Below, in pieces: positions 43,329 to 51,909 of a DNA stretch of 52,548 bases. A program made the translations under genes and the position numbers. The notes beneath the pieces are model-generated. The model ran no database searches, was not told the origin of the DNA, and was given only the letters and a program-made list of their open reading frames with translations. Origin of the DNA: Clostridia bacterium. Its GTDB lineage: Bacteria; Bacillota; Clostridia; Oscillospirales; Acutalibacteraceae. Numbering within the stretch: the stretch's first letter is position 1; every line of letters starts with the position of its first letter. The stretch covers positions 1 through 52,548 of the forward strand of contig JAFVVQ010000005.1 in assembly GCA_017502085.1 (NCBI GenBank). Reading direction: 5' to 3'.

Positions 43329-43379
43329 AACCTTAAAACCGTTGATATATAAAGAGTTCTGAAAGGAAATAATGAAAAA

Positions 43380-43907
43380 ATGATGAAACCGAGCAACCCT
43401 GAATTAAGAGAAGCATATGAGAGATTATATCACGAAACACCTCTTGGATTCTATAACTGCGGCAGACTTTGTGACGGTCTTTGCTGCAGGGGAGACTGTA
43501 AAGGTATGTGGCTTTACCCTTACGAAGAAGAACTTTTTGCCGATAAGGAAGGCTTCGAGGTTTGTGAAACCGAAGGAAACTACGGTTATCCGATGGTAAT
43601 CTGCTCGGGAGAGTGCGACAGAGCAGAAAGACCGCTTGCCTGCAGAATTTTTCCTCTTTTTCCGCTTGTTACAGAAGAAAACGGAAAAATAAATATAAAA
43701 GTGATTCGTGATCCGAGAGCGACAATGTGTCCTATTGTGCGATCATCGAAGAAGATCGCCCCGTCGTTTGTCCGTCAGGTCAGAATGGCGGCACGTTATC
43801 TTGTCAGAGACGAAAAAATTCTTGATTATATGAAAAACGTCAGCCTTGAATTGCTTGAAATCATCGAACTTCAGGCAAGGCTTGAGGAAGGGGATGTATC
43901 TTTTTGA
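43380..43907 (+). CDS. YkgJ-like cysteine-cluster protein
   Basis: A 175-residue protein with a cysteine cluster that probably binds zinc or an iron-sulfur centre. The N-terminal block is YNCGRLCDGLCCRGDCKGMW, then VICSGECDRAERPLACRIFP, and a last Cys in RATMCPIV, giving about ten Cys. The C-terminal 50 residues are helical and charged. The specific role is unknown. The start has AAAGGA about 12 bases upstream. A tiny ATG-AAA-AAA-TGA frame at 43372-43383 overlaps the start. The next gene overlaps its stop by four bases (TTGA), indicating coupling to the CapA-type lipoprotein. Confidence 0.82.
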   Translation: MMKPSNPELREAYERLYHETPLGFYNCGRLCDGLCCRGDCKGMWLYPYEEELFADKEGFEVCETEGNYGYPMVICSGECDRAERPLACRIFPLFPLVTEENGKINIKVIRDPRATMCPIVRSSKKIAPSFVRQVRMAARYLVRDEKILDYMKNVSLELLEIIELQARLEEGDVSF

Positions 43908-45205
43908 GAAGAAAAACGGCAGTTTTGTTGATAATTGTAATGTTGGCGACCCTTCTGAGCGGTTGCAGAGTTGAGGGTATGGGTACTCTTGCTGTCAATA
44001 TGCCCGTCGAAGAGATTTTTGACTTTGATCTTGCTGCGCAGAAGATTTCTGCGGCTTACGGCAAGCCTGTAACGGCTCAGATGCTTGAAAACATCGGCAA
44101 AGAGAAGGTGACAACGCTTCTTTCCGATGCGGAATACGGCATTTTCAACGATAAAAGCTGGCTTCACGCAACGGGTTATTCTTATTATGCCAATCTCGAT
44201 ATGGTCAACGGTGTTATTGATGCCGAAAATGTTGCCGATTTCGGGTATAACGGTAAGGATACGTTTGATATTTCATTTGTAGGTGACGTTTTGTATGATA
44301 CTGATTTTTCTCCGATGATGCATGCGGAGAATGTGGGCGGTGTCGTTAACTGCATTGATTCCGAAGTTGTCGATTACCTTCGCAATAGCGATATTCTGTT
44401 GATAAATAACGAGTTTTCGGTCGGAACAAGAGGCACCCCTCTTTCGGGCAAGACGTGGACTTTTCAGGCTCATCCCGATACACTTGATATTCACAAGGAT
44501 TTGGGAGCGGACATAGTTTCACTTGCCAATAATCACGTATATGACTACGGTGAAATCGGTTTTACCGATACGCTTGATCACCTTGATGCGGCAGGAATTC
44601 CGTACGTTGGTGCGGGCAGAAACCTTGATGAAGCGAGACAGGCTCGTTATTTCATTGTTAACGGCATCAAAGTTGGTATAATTGCTGCAAGCCGAGCAGA
44701 AAAAGTCTATTTTACGCCTGTTGCAACAGAGGATTCCGCAGGTATTATGGGCACGTATGAAAGCGCAGACTTCCTTGATGCGATTGCGGAAGCCGACGCT
44801 GAATGTGATATTCTTGTTGCCTATGTGCATTGGGGAACTGAAAACTCTGTGAAGCTGGAGTCTGCACAGAAGAGGATGGCGAAAGAATATATCGATGCAG
44901 GTGCCGATGCGGTTATCGGCGGTCACACTCATTGTGTTCAGGGACTTGATTTTTATAATGACAAGCCGATTGCGTACAGTGTCGGTAACTTCTGGTTCAG
45001 CAGCTATACGTTGGATTCCTGTGTTGTTACGCTCAGGGTTGATAAAAATATGAACGTTGAAACCGTTTTTGTCCCGCTGATTCAGGAGGGTTGTGAAACA
45101 CGTCTTCTCAAAGGGGAGGAACGCCGCGAATACCTTGATAAGATAGAATCCTTTGAGCCGCAGGCGGTTAAAATATCGGATGACGGAATTGTCACTCCTG
45201 CTTAA
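43904..45205 (+). CDS. CapA family (PGA_cap) lipoprotein
   Basis: A 433-residue predicted lipoprotein (signal VLLIIVMLATLLSGC) with a metallophosphoesterase-related PGA_cap domain, as in CapA of poly-gamma-glutamate synthesis. Metal motifs are SFVGDVLYDTDF, LLINNEFSVGTRG, SLANNHVYDYGEIG and VIGGHTHCVQGLDFY, then AYSVGNFWFSS. About 95 residues precede the domain. No capB or capC is nearby, so a role in capsule is not shown; many such proteins act on other cell-surface polymers. The start is TTG 43904, overlapping the stop of the cysteine-cluster gene. Confidence 0.88.
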   Translation: MRRKTAVLLIIVMLATLLSGCRVEGMGTLAVNMPVEEIFDFDLAAQKISAAYGKPVTAQMLENIGKEKVTTLLSDAEYGIFNDKSWLHATGYSYYANLDMVNGVIDAENVADFGYNGKDTFDISFVGDVLYDTDFSPMMHAENVGGVVNCIDSEVVDYLRNSDILLINNEFSVGTRGTPLSGKTWTFQAHPDTLDIHKDLGADIVSLANNHVYDYGEIGFTDTLDHLDAAGIPYVGAGRNLDEARQARYFIVNGIKVGIIAASRAEKVYFTPVATEDSAGIMGTYESADFLDAIAEADAECDILVAYVHWGTENSVKLESAQKRMAKEYIDAGADAVIGGHTHCVQGLDFYNDKPIAYSVGNFWFSSYTLDSCVVTLRVDKNMNVETVFVPLIQEGCETRLLKGEERREYLDKIESFEPQAVKISDDGIVTPA

Positions 45206-45222
45206 TATTTTTTATAGAAACA

Positions 45223-45543
45223 TTATATATATGTGTCTTCGCTGTTCCAAAGGCAGAGCTTCAGATTGACTCTGCCGTCGGTGAGAAATTCAACGCCTTC
45301 TTCCTCGAGGAGGAGGCGCTGCATATTTTCGCCGCCGAAAGCGAATGCTTTGGCCAGTTCTCCGTTGCGCGTAACAACCCTGTGGCAGGGGATTGCACCG
45401 GGCTGAGGATTGACGTGAAGAGCATACCCCACAACGCGTGACCATCTGGGGTTACCGGCGAGGGCGGCAACCTGTCCGTAGGTGGCAACTTTGCCTTTCG
45501 GGATGGATTTAACAACGGTGTAAATTCTTTCAAAAGTATTCAT
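45223..45543 (-). CDS. Small MGMT-type DNA-alkyl protein (PCHR active site)
   Basis: A 106-residue protein equal to the DNA-binding domain of O6-alkylguanine-DNA alkyltransferase. It has KGKVATYGQVAALAGNPR with the helix-turn-helix region, the arginine-finger area WSRVVGYALH, and the active site GAIPCHRVV with the alkyl-accepting Cys kept. Short alkyltransferase-like proteins usually have Trp at that place, so this one may still take up the alkyl group. A C-terminal stretch of about 20 residues ends in SEDTYI. It is monocistronic with its own promoter. Confidence 0.9.
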   Translation of the reverse strand: MNTFERIYTVVKSIPKGKVATYGQVAALAGNPRWSRVVGYALHVNPQPGAIPCHRVVTRNGELAKAFAFGGENMQRLLLEEEGVEFLTDGRVNLKLCLWNSEDTYI

Positions 45544-45555
45544 ATTATCGCATCC

Positions 45556-45583
45556 TTGTATTACTTTAGAGTATTTATAACAT
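45556..45583 (+). promoter_or_regulatory. Weak candidate promoter for the HAD gene
   Basis: TTGTAT (45556-45561), 16 bases, then TAACAT (45578-45583), 50 bases before the start. Confidence 0.3.
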
Positions 45584-45587
45584 TAAT

Positions 45588-45616
45588 AATATACCACTTT
45601 TTTGCCAAAAACTCAA
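45588..45616 (-). promoter_or_regulatory. Sigma-A promoter of the MGMT-type gene
   Basis: Minus-strand TTGAGT (45611-45616), exactly 17 bases, then TATATT (45588-45593), about 45 bases before the start. Confidence 0.65.
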
Positions 45617-45632
45617 CAGAAAGGAGCATCTG

Positions 45633-46268
45633 ATGAAATATACGCACATCATCTGGGACTGGAACGGAACGTTGCTTGATGATATCGGAGCATCCCTTGC
45701 GAGTGTCAACGATATGCTCGCGAGAAGGGGAGAAGAGCCGATGGATATAACCCGATATAAGGAGTGTATCGGCACGCCGATAATCAGATTTTATGAGCAG
45801 GTTTTTGATTTGGAAAAGGAGGATTATCCCTCGATTCTTGCCGAATACAACGCAGGATATATGCATCATCTAGGTGTATGCGGCTTGACCGAAGGCGCAG
45901 TTGAAGCGATAGAAATTTTTGCGGCTGCGGGAATACATCAGGCGATAGTCTCATCGTCAAACAATGCTCAGCTTTGCGAAAATGCGAAGAAATACGGTGT
46001 CTATGACCGCTTTGAAGCGGTGCTCGGAGCGGCGGATTTCAAGGCTGATTCGAAGATAGAAAGGGCACGTGCATACCTTGAAAGCAGCGGTGAAAACTGC
46101 AGTGTGCTGGTTGTCGGGGACCTCGAACACGATGCCGAAATGGCGGCGGAAATCGGTGCAGACTGTGTGCTTTTAACGAGCGGGCACGAGCATCCCGAAA
46201 GACTCCGACGGTCAGGTGCAGTTGTTCTGGACAAAATCAGTGAGCTGATTTTCTTTGTTCAAAACTGA
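45633..46268 (+). CDS. HAD hydrolase, phosphoglycolate phosphatase-like
   Basis: A 211-residue haloacid-dehalogenase phosphatase, subfamily I. Motif I is IWDWNGTLLDD; the nucleophile Asp is present, but the usual second Asp is Asn, a variation seen in this branch. Motif II Ser is in AIVSSSNNAQL, motif III Lys in AADFKADSK, and motif IV in VLVVGDLEHDAEMA. The alpha-helical cap lies between motifs I and II. The substrate is unknown. GAAAGGAG 7 bases upstream supports the start. It is monocistronic. Confidence 0.9.
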   Translation: MKYTHIIWDWNGTLLDDIGASLASVNDMLARRGEEPMDITRYKECIGTPIIRFYEQVFDLEKEDYPSILAEYNAGYMHHLGVCGLTEGAVEAIEIFAAAGIHQAIVSSSNNAQLCENAKKYGVYDRFEAVLGAADFKADSKIERARAYLESSGENCSVLVVGDLEHDAEMAAEIGADCVLLTSGHEHPERLRRSGAVVLDKISELIFFVQN

Positions 46269-46407
46269 CAAATGCAGAGAATTTTGTTTGTAAAATATAA
46301 ACAAAAAAACGTCTCGTTCATAATTTGTTCATAAAATATTTACTAAATGTTAAAAAAGTTGTAGAGCATTCGCAAAGTCTTCTTTATAAAGTAATAACGT
46401 AAAATAT

Positions 46408-46459
46408 GGCATTTTTATAAATGCCTTCCCTTAAATGGGACTTACAGCGGTCTGACCGC
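46408..46459 (+). promoter_or_regulatory. Three-hairpin leader before the dockerin gene
   Basis: Consecutive small stem-loops: GGCATTT-ttat-AAATGCC (46408-46425), TCCC-ttaaat-GGGA (46427-46440) and GCGGT-ctg-ACCGC (46447-46459). They end 11 bases before the ribosome binding site of the long dockerin gene. They may stabilise the mRNA or regulate translation. No known riboswitch class was recognised. Confidence 0.45.
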
Positions 46460-46481
46460 AATCACTATGGAGGTGCAAACT

Positions 46482-49400
46482 ATGACAAAAGCAAAAAGAC
46501 TCCTTGCAATCTTCATGGCAGCTCTTATGATCGTGTCGGCAGCTTTCCTGCCCGCGTATGCTAAGATGTTGCCCGGTAATGCTTATACCGTTCCCAAGGT
46601 TGCAACAAACCAGAAGTTCTACTTCACAGCTGACCAGGGCGCAGGTTGGGCTCTCGACGCAATCGACGAGCTGCTTGCCGAAGAGAACATAACCCTCGAC
46701 CTTCTTGATCTGACAGGTCTTGGTGAAGGTCTTTTCAAGTTCGCAGGCGTTAACCTTGAAGCTATCGACTGGACAATCAACCTCACATCAATCGACAATC
46801 TCATCTACTCCCTCGACGTTGCTCTCGAAGAGCTTGACGGCGCATGGCTCGGCTCTCTTGCATCAGGTCTCGGTCTTCTCGGTGACCTTCTCAAGGACAA
46901 GGGCCTCAACGGTGCTTATAAGACTCTCGACTCAACTATGAAGAGAGGTAACAGAGCGGATAACTATTCCGGCGGTACCAACGACCTTGATATTTTCATC
47001 ATGCTTGTCAAGTGGCTTGAAGCTGAACTTAAAGATGCCGCAGTTAACATCGTTGCCGGTACTTTCGATTTCGGTCTTCTTGAATCAGCTCTTCCCGAAC
47101 TTATTCTCGACCTTCCCGGCTTCCTCAAGCTCACTCTCTATCAGCTGCTTGTTGACGAGAACGCAACAGCAGTTCCCACAAATTCCGCAACACCCATCGA
47201 CGATGCAGTTCAGCAGCTTATTGACTGGGCTCTCATCACAGGCACAAACTCCGAAGTCGGCGGTATGAACTCACTGCTCGGCCCCGACGCTGAACCCCTT
47301 ATGCCTGCTCTTGCAGACCTTAAGGACCAGGGTGGCGCTAACATTAAGGGCGTTGCTATCAAGGTTGACAGAAACAAAGACGGCGTTCTTGAAGATAGGA
47401 CAATGAGCTTCTATCAGCTCGTTAACAACGTTCTCACTGCTCTTCTTGACGGTATGCTCGCTCCCATGCTCGGCGATCTCATCATCGACCTTGTAGGTGT
47501 TGAAGTTAACGATCAGTTCCCCATGGGTGACCCCGCAATCTTCGAAGACATGATGTTCAACACCATCCTCGGTGCGGTTGAATCACTCGCAGTGCAGAAC
47601 GGTGCTCCCCAGCCCAACTACACCGAAGAAGATAACGCAACTCCCGTCGGTAAGATCAATGCCCTTATGGATTGGTTCTTCACAGGCGGCGGTATGGATA
47701 CTTTCATCAAGATTGACTTCTACGGTATCGCTCTCACAGATAACTTCATGTCTCTTCTCGGTGACCTTGCCCGTCTTGCAATCAACCTTCTTCCCGGCCT
47801 TGTCGGCGGCGACATCTTTGAAGGCGCTGAAGCTCTTGCTTACACAGCAGACGAGCTCAACATGGTCCGTTACTACAAAGAGAACTCATCAGGCTACTAT
47901 GTAACCTGCGATGAACTCGAAGAAGGCGCAATCGACCAGACTTACAAGACATACGAAGCAGGCGAAATCCTCTACGCAACTGACTGGGATGAAAAGACAG
48001 GTGCTCCCACTGCTTATAACTACATCACAAACAGCAAGCCTGTAAATACTTCAAACCCCGACGCTTCAGACTACAGAAACATCTCCCTTATCAGACCTAA
48101 CTACGTCATCACAACTGACATGGTTTATGCATGCCTTATCAAGATGCTCCTTAACGGACTTATTGACGGTTGCTACTGGCCTGAATGGACAACAGATATT
48201 CCCTCAGTTCTTGCTTACGCAATGGCAGCTCTTGCAGCTCCCGCAGTTCCCGAAGGTAACTACTTCGCAAGACTTGACGCTTATCATTACACAGGCGGCA
48301 TTGCTCCCGTAGCAGACGCTAACAACGAAATAGTTGAGCCTATTCCTTACTACACAGTTAAGAACGGCATCGAAGTTCCCACCGCAGCTCTTACAATCGG
48401 TGGTTCCGTTGCTGCTTACTACCTTAATGCAGTCTTCACCTTCGAAGATTCCGAAAGACTTATGGAAGACGGCACAACCTTCGAAAGATTCGTTGCTGAG
48501 TTCCTTATCTGGGCTGCTGACGAATATCTTCCCATGCTTATCGGTGAATATGACCTTGCTGCTAAAAAGTTTGTCGGTGACGAATATTATACACCCATCT
48601 GGGCAGACATAATGAATAACCTCATCGGCGCTATCTACAGCGACTACGCAACAAGAACTCTTAAGGAAACCCCCAACTGGGATGCTATCTACACATTCAT
48701 TGATAACACCCTTCTCAAGCTTATCCCCACAAGCTGGCTTCCCGGCATCAACTCATCATTTGAACTCTTCAACGGTTGGCTTCTGAATAACCTTCTGAAC
48801 TTCGACCTCCAGGGTATCCTTTCACTCTTATCAACAAACCCCGATGAGAACGGTGAACTTCATCAGCCCGTTCTTACAGTTCTTCTCAGAGTTGTTGACC
48901 GTGTTCTCGGTCTTGTATTCAACGGCACACCTCTTCTTCTTCCCGTCACTGCAGAACGTACCGGCGCAAATGCAAACGGTGTTGCCAACGTATTCATTAA
49001 CAACACAAGCATCACTTCACTTGACGCTCTTCTCGGCGGCAAGGGTGATACAAACGGTTCTCTTCCCACTCTCGTTTCTCAGCTTCTGACAGGTCTTGCA
49101 AAGCTTGTCAAACCCCTTGCTCTCATGATTCTTCCCCTCGTAATGGGCGGTGCTTATAATAAGCCCTACGACAAGGAATTCTCAGCAGACGGTCAGGGTA
49201 TGGTTGATAACAACTGGCTCGGCACCGATATGACTGCATTTAAGGTTGAACATCTTGAACTCTATCTCAGCTGGTTCCAGGATGACGTGAATGCAGTTAA
49301 GGGTAGCGTTGTTTACACAACTTATGAAGACGCTGAAGCTGCTATCACAAACGAATCAATGCAGTATATCAAGGAAGTTTCCAGAGATCCCAAGGAGTAT

Positions 49401-51629
49401 GATGCAGAGAACAACGAACTCTTCAACTACATCATCTACACCAAGAACGATTTCTATATCAGTGCTGACGAAGCTGCTGATCAGGACATTGTTGAAGGCC
49501 AGCCTGACGGTTCCAACAGCTACAGCAGCTTCACAAACTTCAGATTCTCAAAACTTACTAACAGAAGAACTGACAGACCTTACGTTGTATATGAAGATAA
49601 CAACGAGTATCTTGATCTTTACAGATTCTATGCTGTTGAAGACTGGAAGACAACTCCCTATGCATACCACAATATGAAGCAGGCAATGAAGAAGGCCGGC
49701 ACCTATGCTGATGAATACCATTCATTTGCAAACAATTCTCTCGGCGATGCTTATAACGAGTGGCAGAGATATTTCATCCAGACAAGACTCTACTCAGATG
49801 ACCTTCTTGATACCAACGGCGACGGCAGATGCGTAATCAGCACTACCGATACCGATTACGTTGCAGCAACAGATAACGATCCCGGCTTCCCCGTTGACGA
49901 TATGCCCGAACCTCCCACAGTAATGCTTCCCTATTACACAACAGACGCAACTACCTATCATTCATACAAATATCTTGACCAGACAATCGATAACTATGCT
50001 TACCTCTATCCCGTTGATTATCACAGAGGTCAGTTTGAACAGCTCGATATGGCTCTCAAGCTTGGTGAAGACGTAACAAAGAATATCGTTCTCGATGATC
50101 ATCAGGCAGAAGAAGTTGTAAGACTTGCTATCGGCAACAGATCCTTCGATATCACGATGGATGGTAACGGTCACTACGAAGAAGGTTCAATCCAGTGGGC
50201 AGGCCTCTCATCAACTCAGCTTCAGAGCATCACATCAATCTGCTCAGGTATGAAATATGTATTCACATATGACCTTGAAGCAGGTACCTACGAAATCTCA
50301 AGACCCGTATTCAGAGTAATCGACGGTTCCTACACAGTAGGTTGCGGTGTTGACTCCAATCCTCCCATGGCTCTCTCCATGAAGAAAAAAGATGAAAAGT
50401 CATTCGGTGAAGTTGTTGACGACCAGATGTATAAGTCATATGTTGAATACATGCAGACCATGTATCACAACAGAAAGACTCTTTACAACCACATCGATTA
50501 CATTTCTGACTGCGCTGAAAAACTCGCTGAACTCAGAACAAACAACAGAATCGATACAACAATACTTAAGTGGGCTCTCTCACACGCTGAAATCAAGGAA
50601 GCTTATAAGAACTCAGACTCCAAGATTCGTAACTATAAGGTTACCGGTATCAAGGATGACGGCACATACTACTACACAAAGGTTTATACTCAGAGCTCAT
50701 ATGACGAATTCCGCAAGGCTTATGACTATGCTTACAGCCTTAACGAAGCATCAGTCAGCACCACGGCTTCAGCCGGTCTCACTCAGTCAATGGTTACACT
50801 TGCATTCCATAGACTCCTTGAAACCTTTGGAAAGCTTATTGATTACACAGGTGATGCAGACTGGACACAGCTTCTGATGAACCTTGAAATTGCTGAAACA
50901 ATCCTTAATGATCCCAACAGAAACGATTCAGTTCTCGGATATTCATCCGATTCACTTGCAAATCTTAATAATGTTTATGAAGAAGTTTATCCCGTTTCAC
51001 AGGATAACACAATCGACTGCGAAAGACAGCAGGAAGTTGACGCTGCAAACGGTAAGATCCTCGCAGCTATCAACGCACTTGTCTACCTGTCAAATCCCAT
51101 GGTTATTCCTTCAGCAGACGGTGTTAAGAGCGAAATCATCACTGAAATCGGTGAAGGCAGCAACAGAACAATCGGTCATATCTTCGGTCTGAAGGAAGGC
51201 GAGGGTATCACAATTGATCTTGTTGATGTTATCGGTCTCAGAGTCGACGTATCAGTCGGTAATAATATAACTGTTGAAGACTCCGGTAAGGGCAATGGTA
51301 CAGGTGCTTTCTATAAGGGTACAATCGGTAACCTTGAAAAGTTCCGTTTCTATGCTGTACTTTACGGTGATATTAACGGCGATACTCGTATCGACGGTAC
51401 TGACAGAACTGCTATTGACCTCTATGTTATCCAGGGCACAAACAATAGTGCAGACCCCTCAGCTGGTGGTATGGGTGAAATCAAGTTCGAAGCAGCTGAT
51501 ATTAACCACGATGGTAAAGTCGATGATATCGACAGTGGTCTTATCGAGCTTCACTATAACTACCAGGATGCTGAAGGAAATAATTATCAGATTCCTCAGG
51601 ATGAACACAGTGTGGTTCTTGCAGCGTAA
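46482..51629 (+). CDS. Giant secreted dockerin protein, 1715 residues
   Basis: Very large exported protein of unknown function. ATG 46482 is chosen because GGAGG is 9 bases upstream; the ATG at 46467 overlaps it. A signal peptide (LLAIFMAALMIVSAAFLPAYA) is followed by a long, Leu/Asp-rich, mainly helical region to about residue 800. A mixed Tyr-rich region comes next. Around residues 1423-1540 is a FIVAR-like helical bundle (DWTQLLMNLEIAETIL, then QQEVDAANGKILAAINALV). A type I dockerin at about 1625-1700 has two calcium loops, DINGDTRIDGTD and DINHDGKVDDID. No catalytic motif was recognised. No cohesin or scaffoldin is in the window. The gene is monocistronic, with a structured leader and a strong terminator. 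Confidence 0.88.
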   Translation: MTKAKRLLAIFMAALMIVSAAFLPAYAKMLPGNAYTVPKVATNQKFYFTADQGAGWALDAIDELLAEENITLDLLDLTGLGEGLFKFAGVNLEAIDWTINLTSIDNLIYSLDVALEELDGAWLGSLASGLGLLGDLLKDKGLNGAYKTLDSTMKRGNRADNYSGGTNDLDIFIMLVKWLEAELKDAAVNIVAGTFDFGLLESALPELILDLPGFLKLTLYQLLVDENATAVPTNSATPIDDAVQQLIDWALITGTNSEVGGMNSLLGPDAEPLMPALADLKDQGGANIKGVAIKVDRNKDGVLEDRTMSFYQLVNNVLTALLDGMLAPMLGDLIIDLVGVEVNDQFPMGDPAIFEDMMFNTILGAVESLAVQNGAPQPNYTEEDNATPVGKINALMDWFFTGGGMDTFIKIDFYGIALTDNFMSLLGDLARLAINLLPGLVGGDIFEGAEALAYTADELNMVRYYKENSSGYYVTCDELEEGAIDQTYKTYEAGEILYATDWDEKTGAPTAYNYITNSKPVNTSNPDASDYRNISLIRPNYVITTDMVYACLIKMLLNGLIDGCYWPEWTTDIPSVLAYAMAALAAPAVPEGNYFARLDAYHYTGGIAPVADANNEIVEPIPYYTVKNGIEVPTAALTIGGSVAAYYLNAVFTFEDSERLMEDGTTFERFVAEFLIWAADEYLPMLIGEYDLAAKKFVGDEYYTPIWADIMNNLIGAIYSDYATRTLKETPNWDAIYTFIDNTLLKLIPTSWLPGINSSFELFNGWLLNNLLNFDLQGILSLLSTNPDENGELHQPVLTVLLRVVDRVLGLVFNGTPLLLPVTAERTGANANGVANVFINNTSITSLDALLGGKGDTNGSLPTLVSQLLTGLAKLVKPLALMILPLVMGGAYNKPYDKEFSADGQGMVDNNWLGTDMTAFKVEHLELYLSWFQDDVNAVKGSVVYTTYEDAEAAITNESMQYIKEVSRDPKEYDAENNELFNYIIYTKNDFYISADEAADQDIVEGQPDGSNSYSSFTNFRFSKLTNRRTDRPYVVYEDNNEYLDLYRFYAVEDWKTTPYAYHNMKQAMKKAGTYADEYHSFANNSLGDAYNEWQRYFIQTRLYSDDLLDTNGDGRCVISTTDTDYVAATDNDPGFPVDDMPEPPTVMLPYYTTDATTYHSYKYLDQTIDNYAYLYPVDYHRGQFEQLDMALKLGEDVTKNIVLDDHQAEEVVRLAIGNRSFDITMDGNGHYEEGSIQWAGLSSTQLQSITSICSGMKYVFTYDLEAGTYEISRPVFRVIDGSYTVGCGVDSNPPMALSMKKKDEKSFGEVVDDQMYKSYVEYMQTMYHNRKTLYNHIDYISDCAEKLAELRTNNRIDTTILKWALSHAEIKEAYKNSDSKIRNYKVTGIKDDGTYYYTKVYTQSSYDEFRKAYDYAYSLNEASVSTTASAGLTQSMVTLAFHRLLETFGKLIDYTGDADWTQLLMNLEIAETILNDPNRNDSVLGYSSDSLANLNNVYEEVYPVSQDNTIDCERQQEVDAANGKILAAINALVYLSNPMVIPSADGVKSEIITEIGEGSNRTIGHIFGLKEGEGITIDLVDVIGLRVDVSVGNNITVEDSGKGNGTGAFYKGTIGNLEKFRFYAVLYGDINGDTRIDGTDRTAIDLYVIQGTNNSADPSAGGMGEIKFEAADINHDGKVDDIDSGLIELHYNYQDAEGNNYQIPQDEHSVVLAA

Positions 51630-51667
51630 TCTAAAATTAACAAAGCAATTCTGATTTATTAAATCTG

Positions 51668-51699
51668 ACCCCCGTTGCAGAAATGCAACGGGGGTTTTT
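51668..51699 (+). terminator. Strong terminator of the dockerin gene
   Basis: A 12-bp perfect stem (ACCCCCGTTGCA / TGCAACGGGGGT) with a GAAA loop followed by TTTTTC, 39 bases after the stop. Confidence 0.92.
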
Positions 51700-51711
51700 C
51701 TTGTATTTGAA

Positions 51712-51734
51712 AACCCCTGGCTGTGCCAGGGGTT
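51712..51734. repeat. IS200-type left-end hairpin
   Basis: AACCCCTGGC-tgt-GCCAGGGGTT, a 10-bp perfect stem with a 3-base loop. IS200/IS605 TnpA proteins recognise such subterminal hairpins as single strands. It lies 12 bases after the dockerin terminator. Confidence 0.75.
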
Positions 51735-51769
51735 CCGAAAAAGCTTTAGCGATGCGTATACAAGAAAAA

Positions 51770-51825
51770 CTCCTTTTGATAAAATAAAGGTGCGGCTACC
51801 AACTGCACCAAGAAATCAAAAGGAG
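51770..51825 (+). promoter_or_regulatory. Ribosome-site-sequestering leader of tnpA
   Basis: CTCCTTTTGA (51770-51779) is exactly complementary to TCAAAAGGAG (51816-51825), which contains the tnpA ribosome binding site. Inside is a second stem, GGTGC (51789-51793) with GCACC (51805-51809). Translation of tnpA in IS200 elements is known to be held down by such a leader structure. Confidence 0.75.
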
Positions 51826-51834
51826 GACATTCAA

Positions 51835-51909
51835 ATGAATGACAACAGTAGTTTAGCACATACCAAATGGAATTGCAAATATCATATCGTGTTCTCTACA
51901 CTGTTCTGA
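51835..51909 (+). pseudogene. tnpA: Truncated IS200-type transposase tnpA
   Basis: The ATG at 51835, 9 bases after AGGAGG, opens a frame reading SLAHTKWNCKYHIVF, the near-invariant N terminus of IS200 TnpA (HUH/Y1 transposase). After about 22 codons homology ends and a stop comes at 51907-51909. The HUH motif and catalytic Tyr are absent, so no active enzyme can be made from this copy. Confidence 0.85.

Larger units (their letters stand above)
42963..43379. other. 417-base divergent intergenic region, malQ / cysteine-cluster gene
   Basis: AT-rich region without a supportable gene. It contains a malQ promoter (43017-43046), a small CAGGGA-atc-TCCCTG hairpin with TTTT at 43104-43122, a perfect 24-bp palindrome (43177-43200) and a second TGTAAA/TTTACA inverted repeat (43309-43328). 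A 64-codon minus-strand frame at 43000-43194 has no ribosome site or family resemblance and is left out. Confidence 0.75.
51710..51904 (+). mobile_element. Left end of an IS200/IS605-type element, truncated
   Basis: The segment has the left-end imperfect palindrome, a leader that can hide the ribosome site, and the first codons of tnpA, in the order seen in IS200-type elements. Homology stops near 51900, where sequence belonging to the minus-strand recombinase gene begins. The right end and most of tnpA are missing from the window. Exact ends are approximate. Confidence 0.8.

Noticed and set aside
45206-45222. Terminator between the CapA-type and MGMT-type convergent genes
   Set aside because: Only an AT-rich stretch is present; no stem of useful length was seen.
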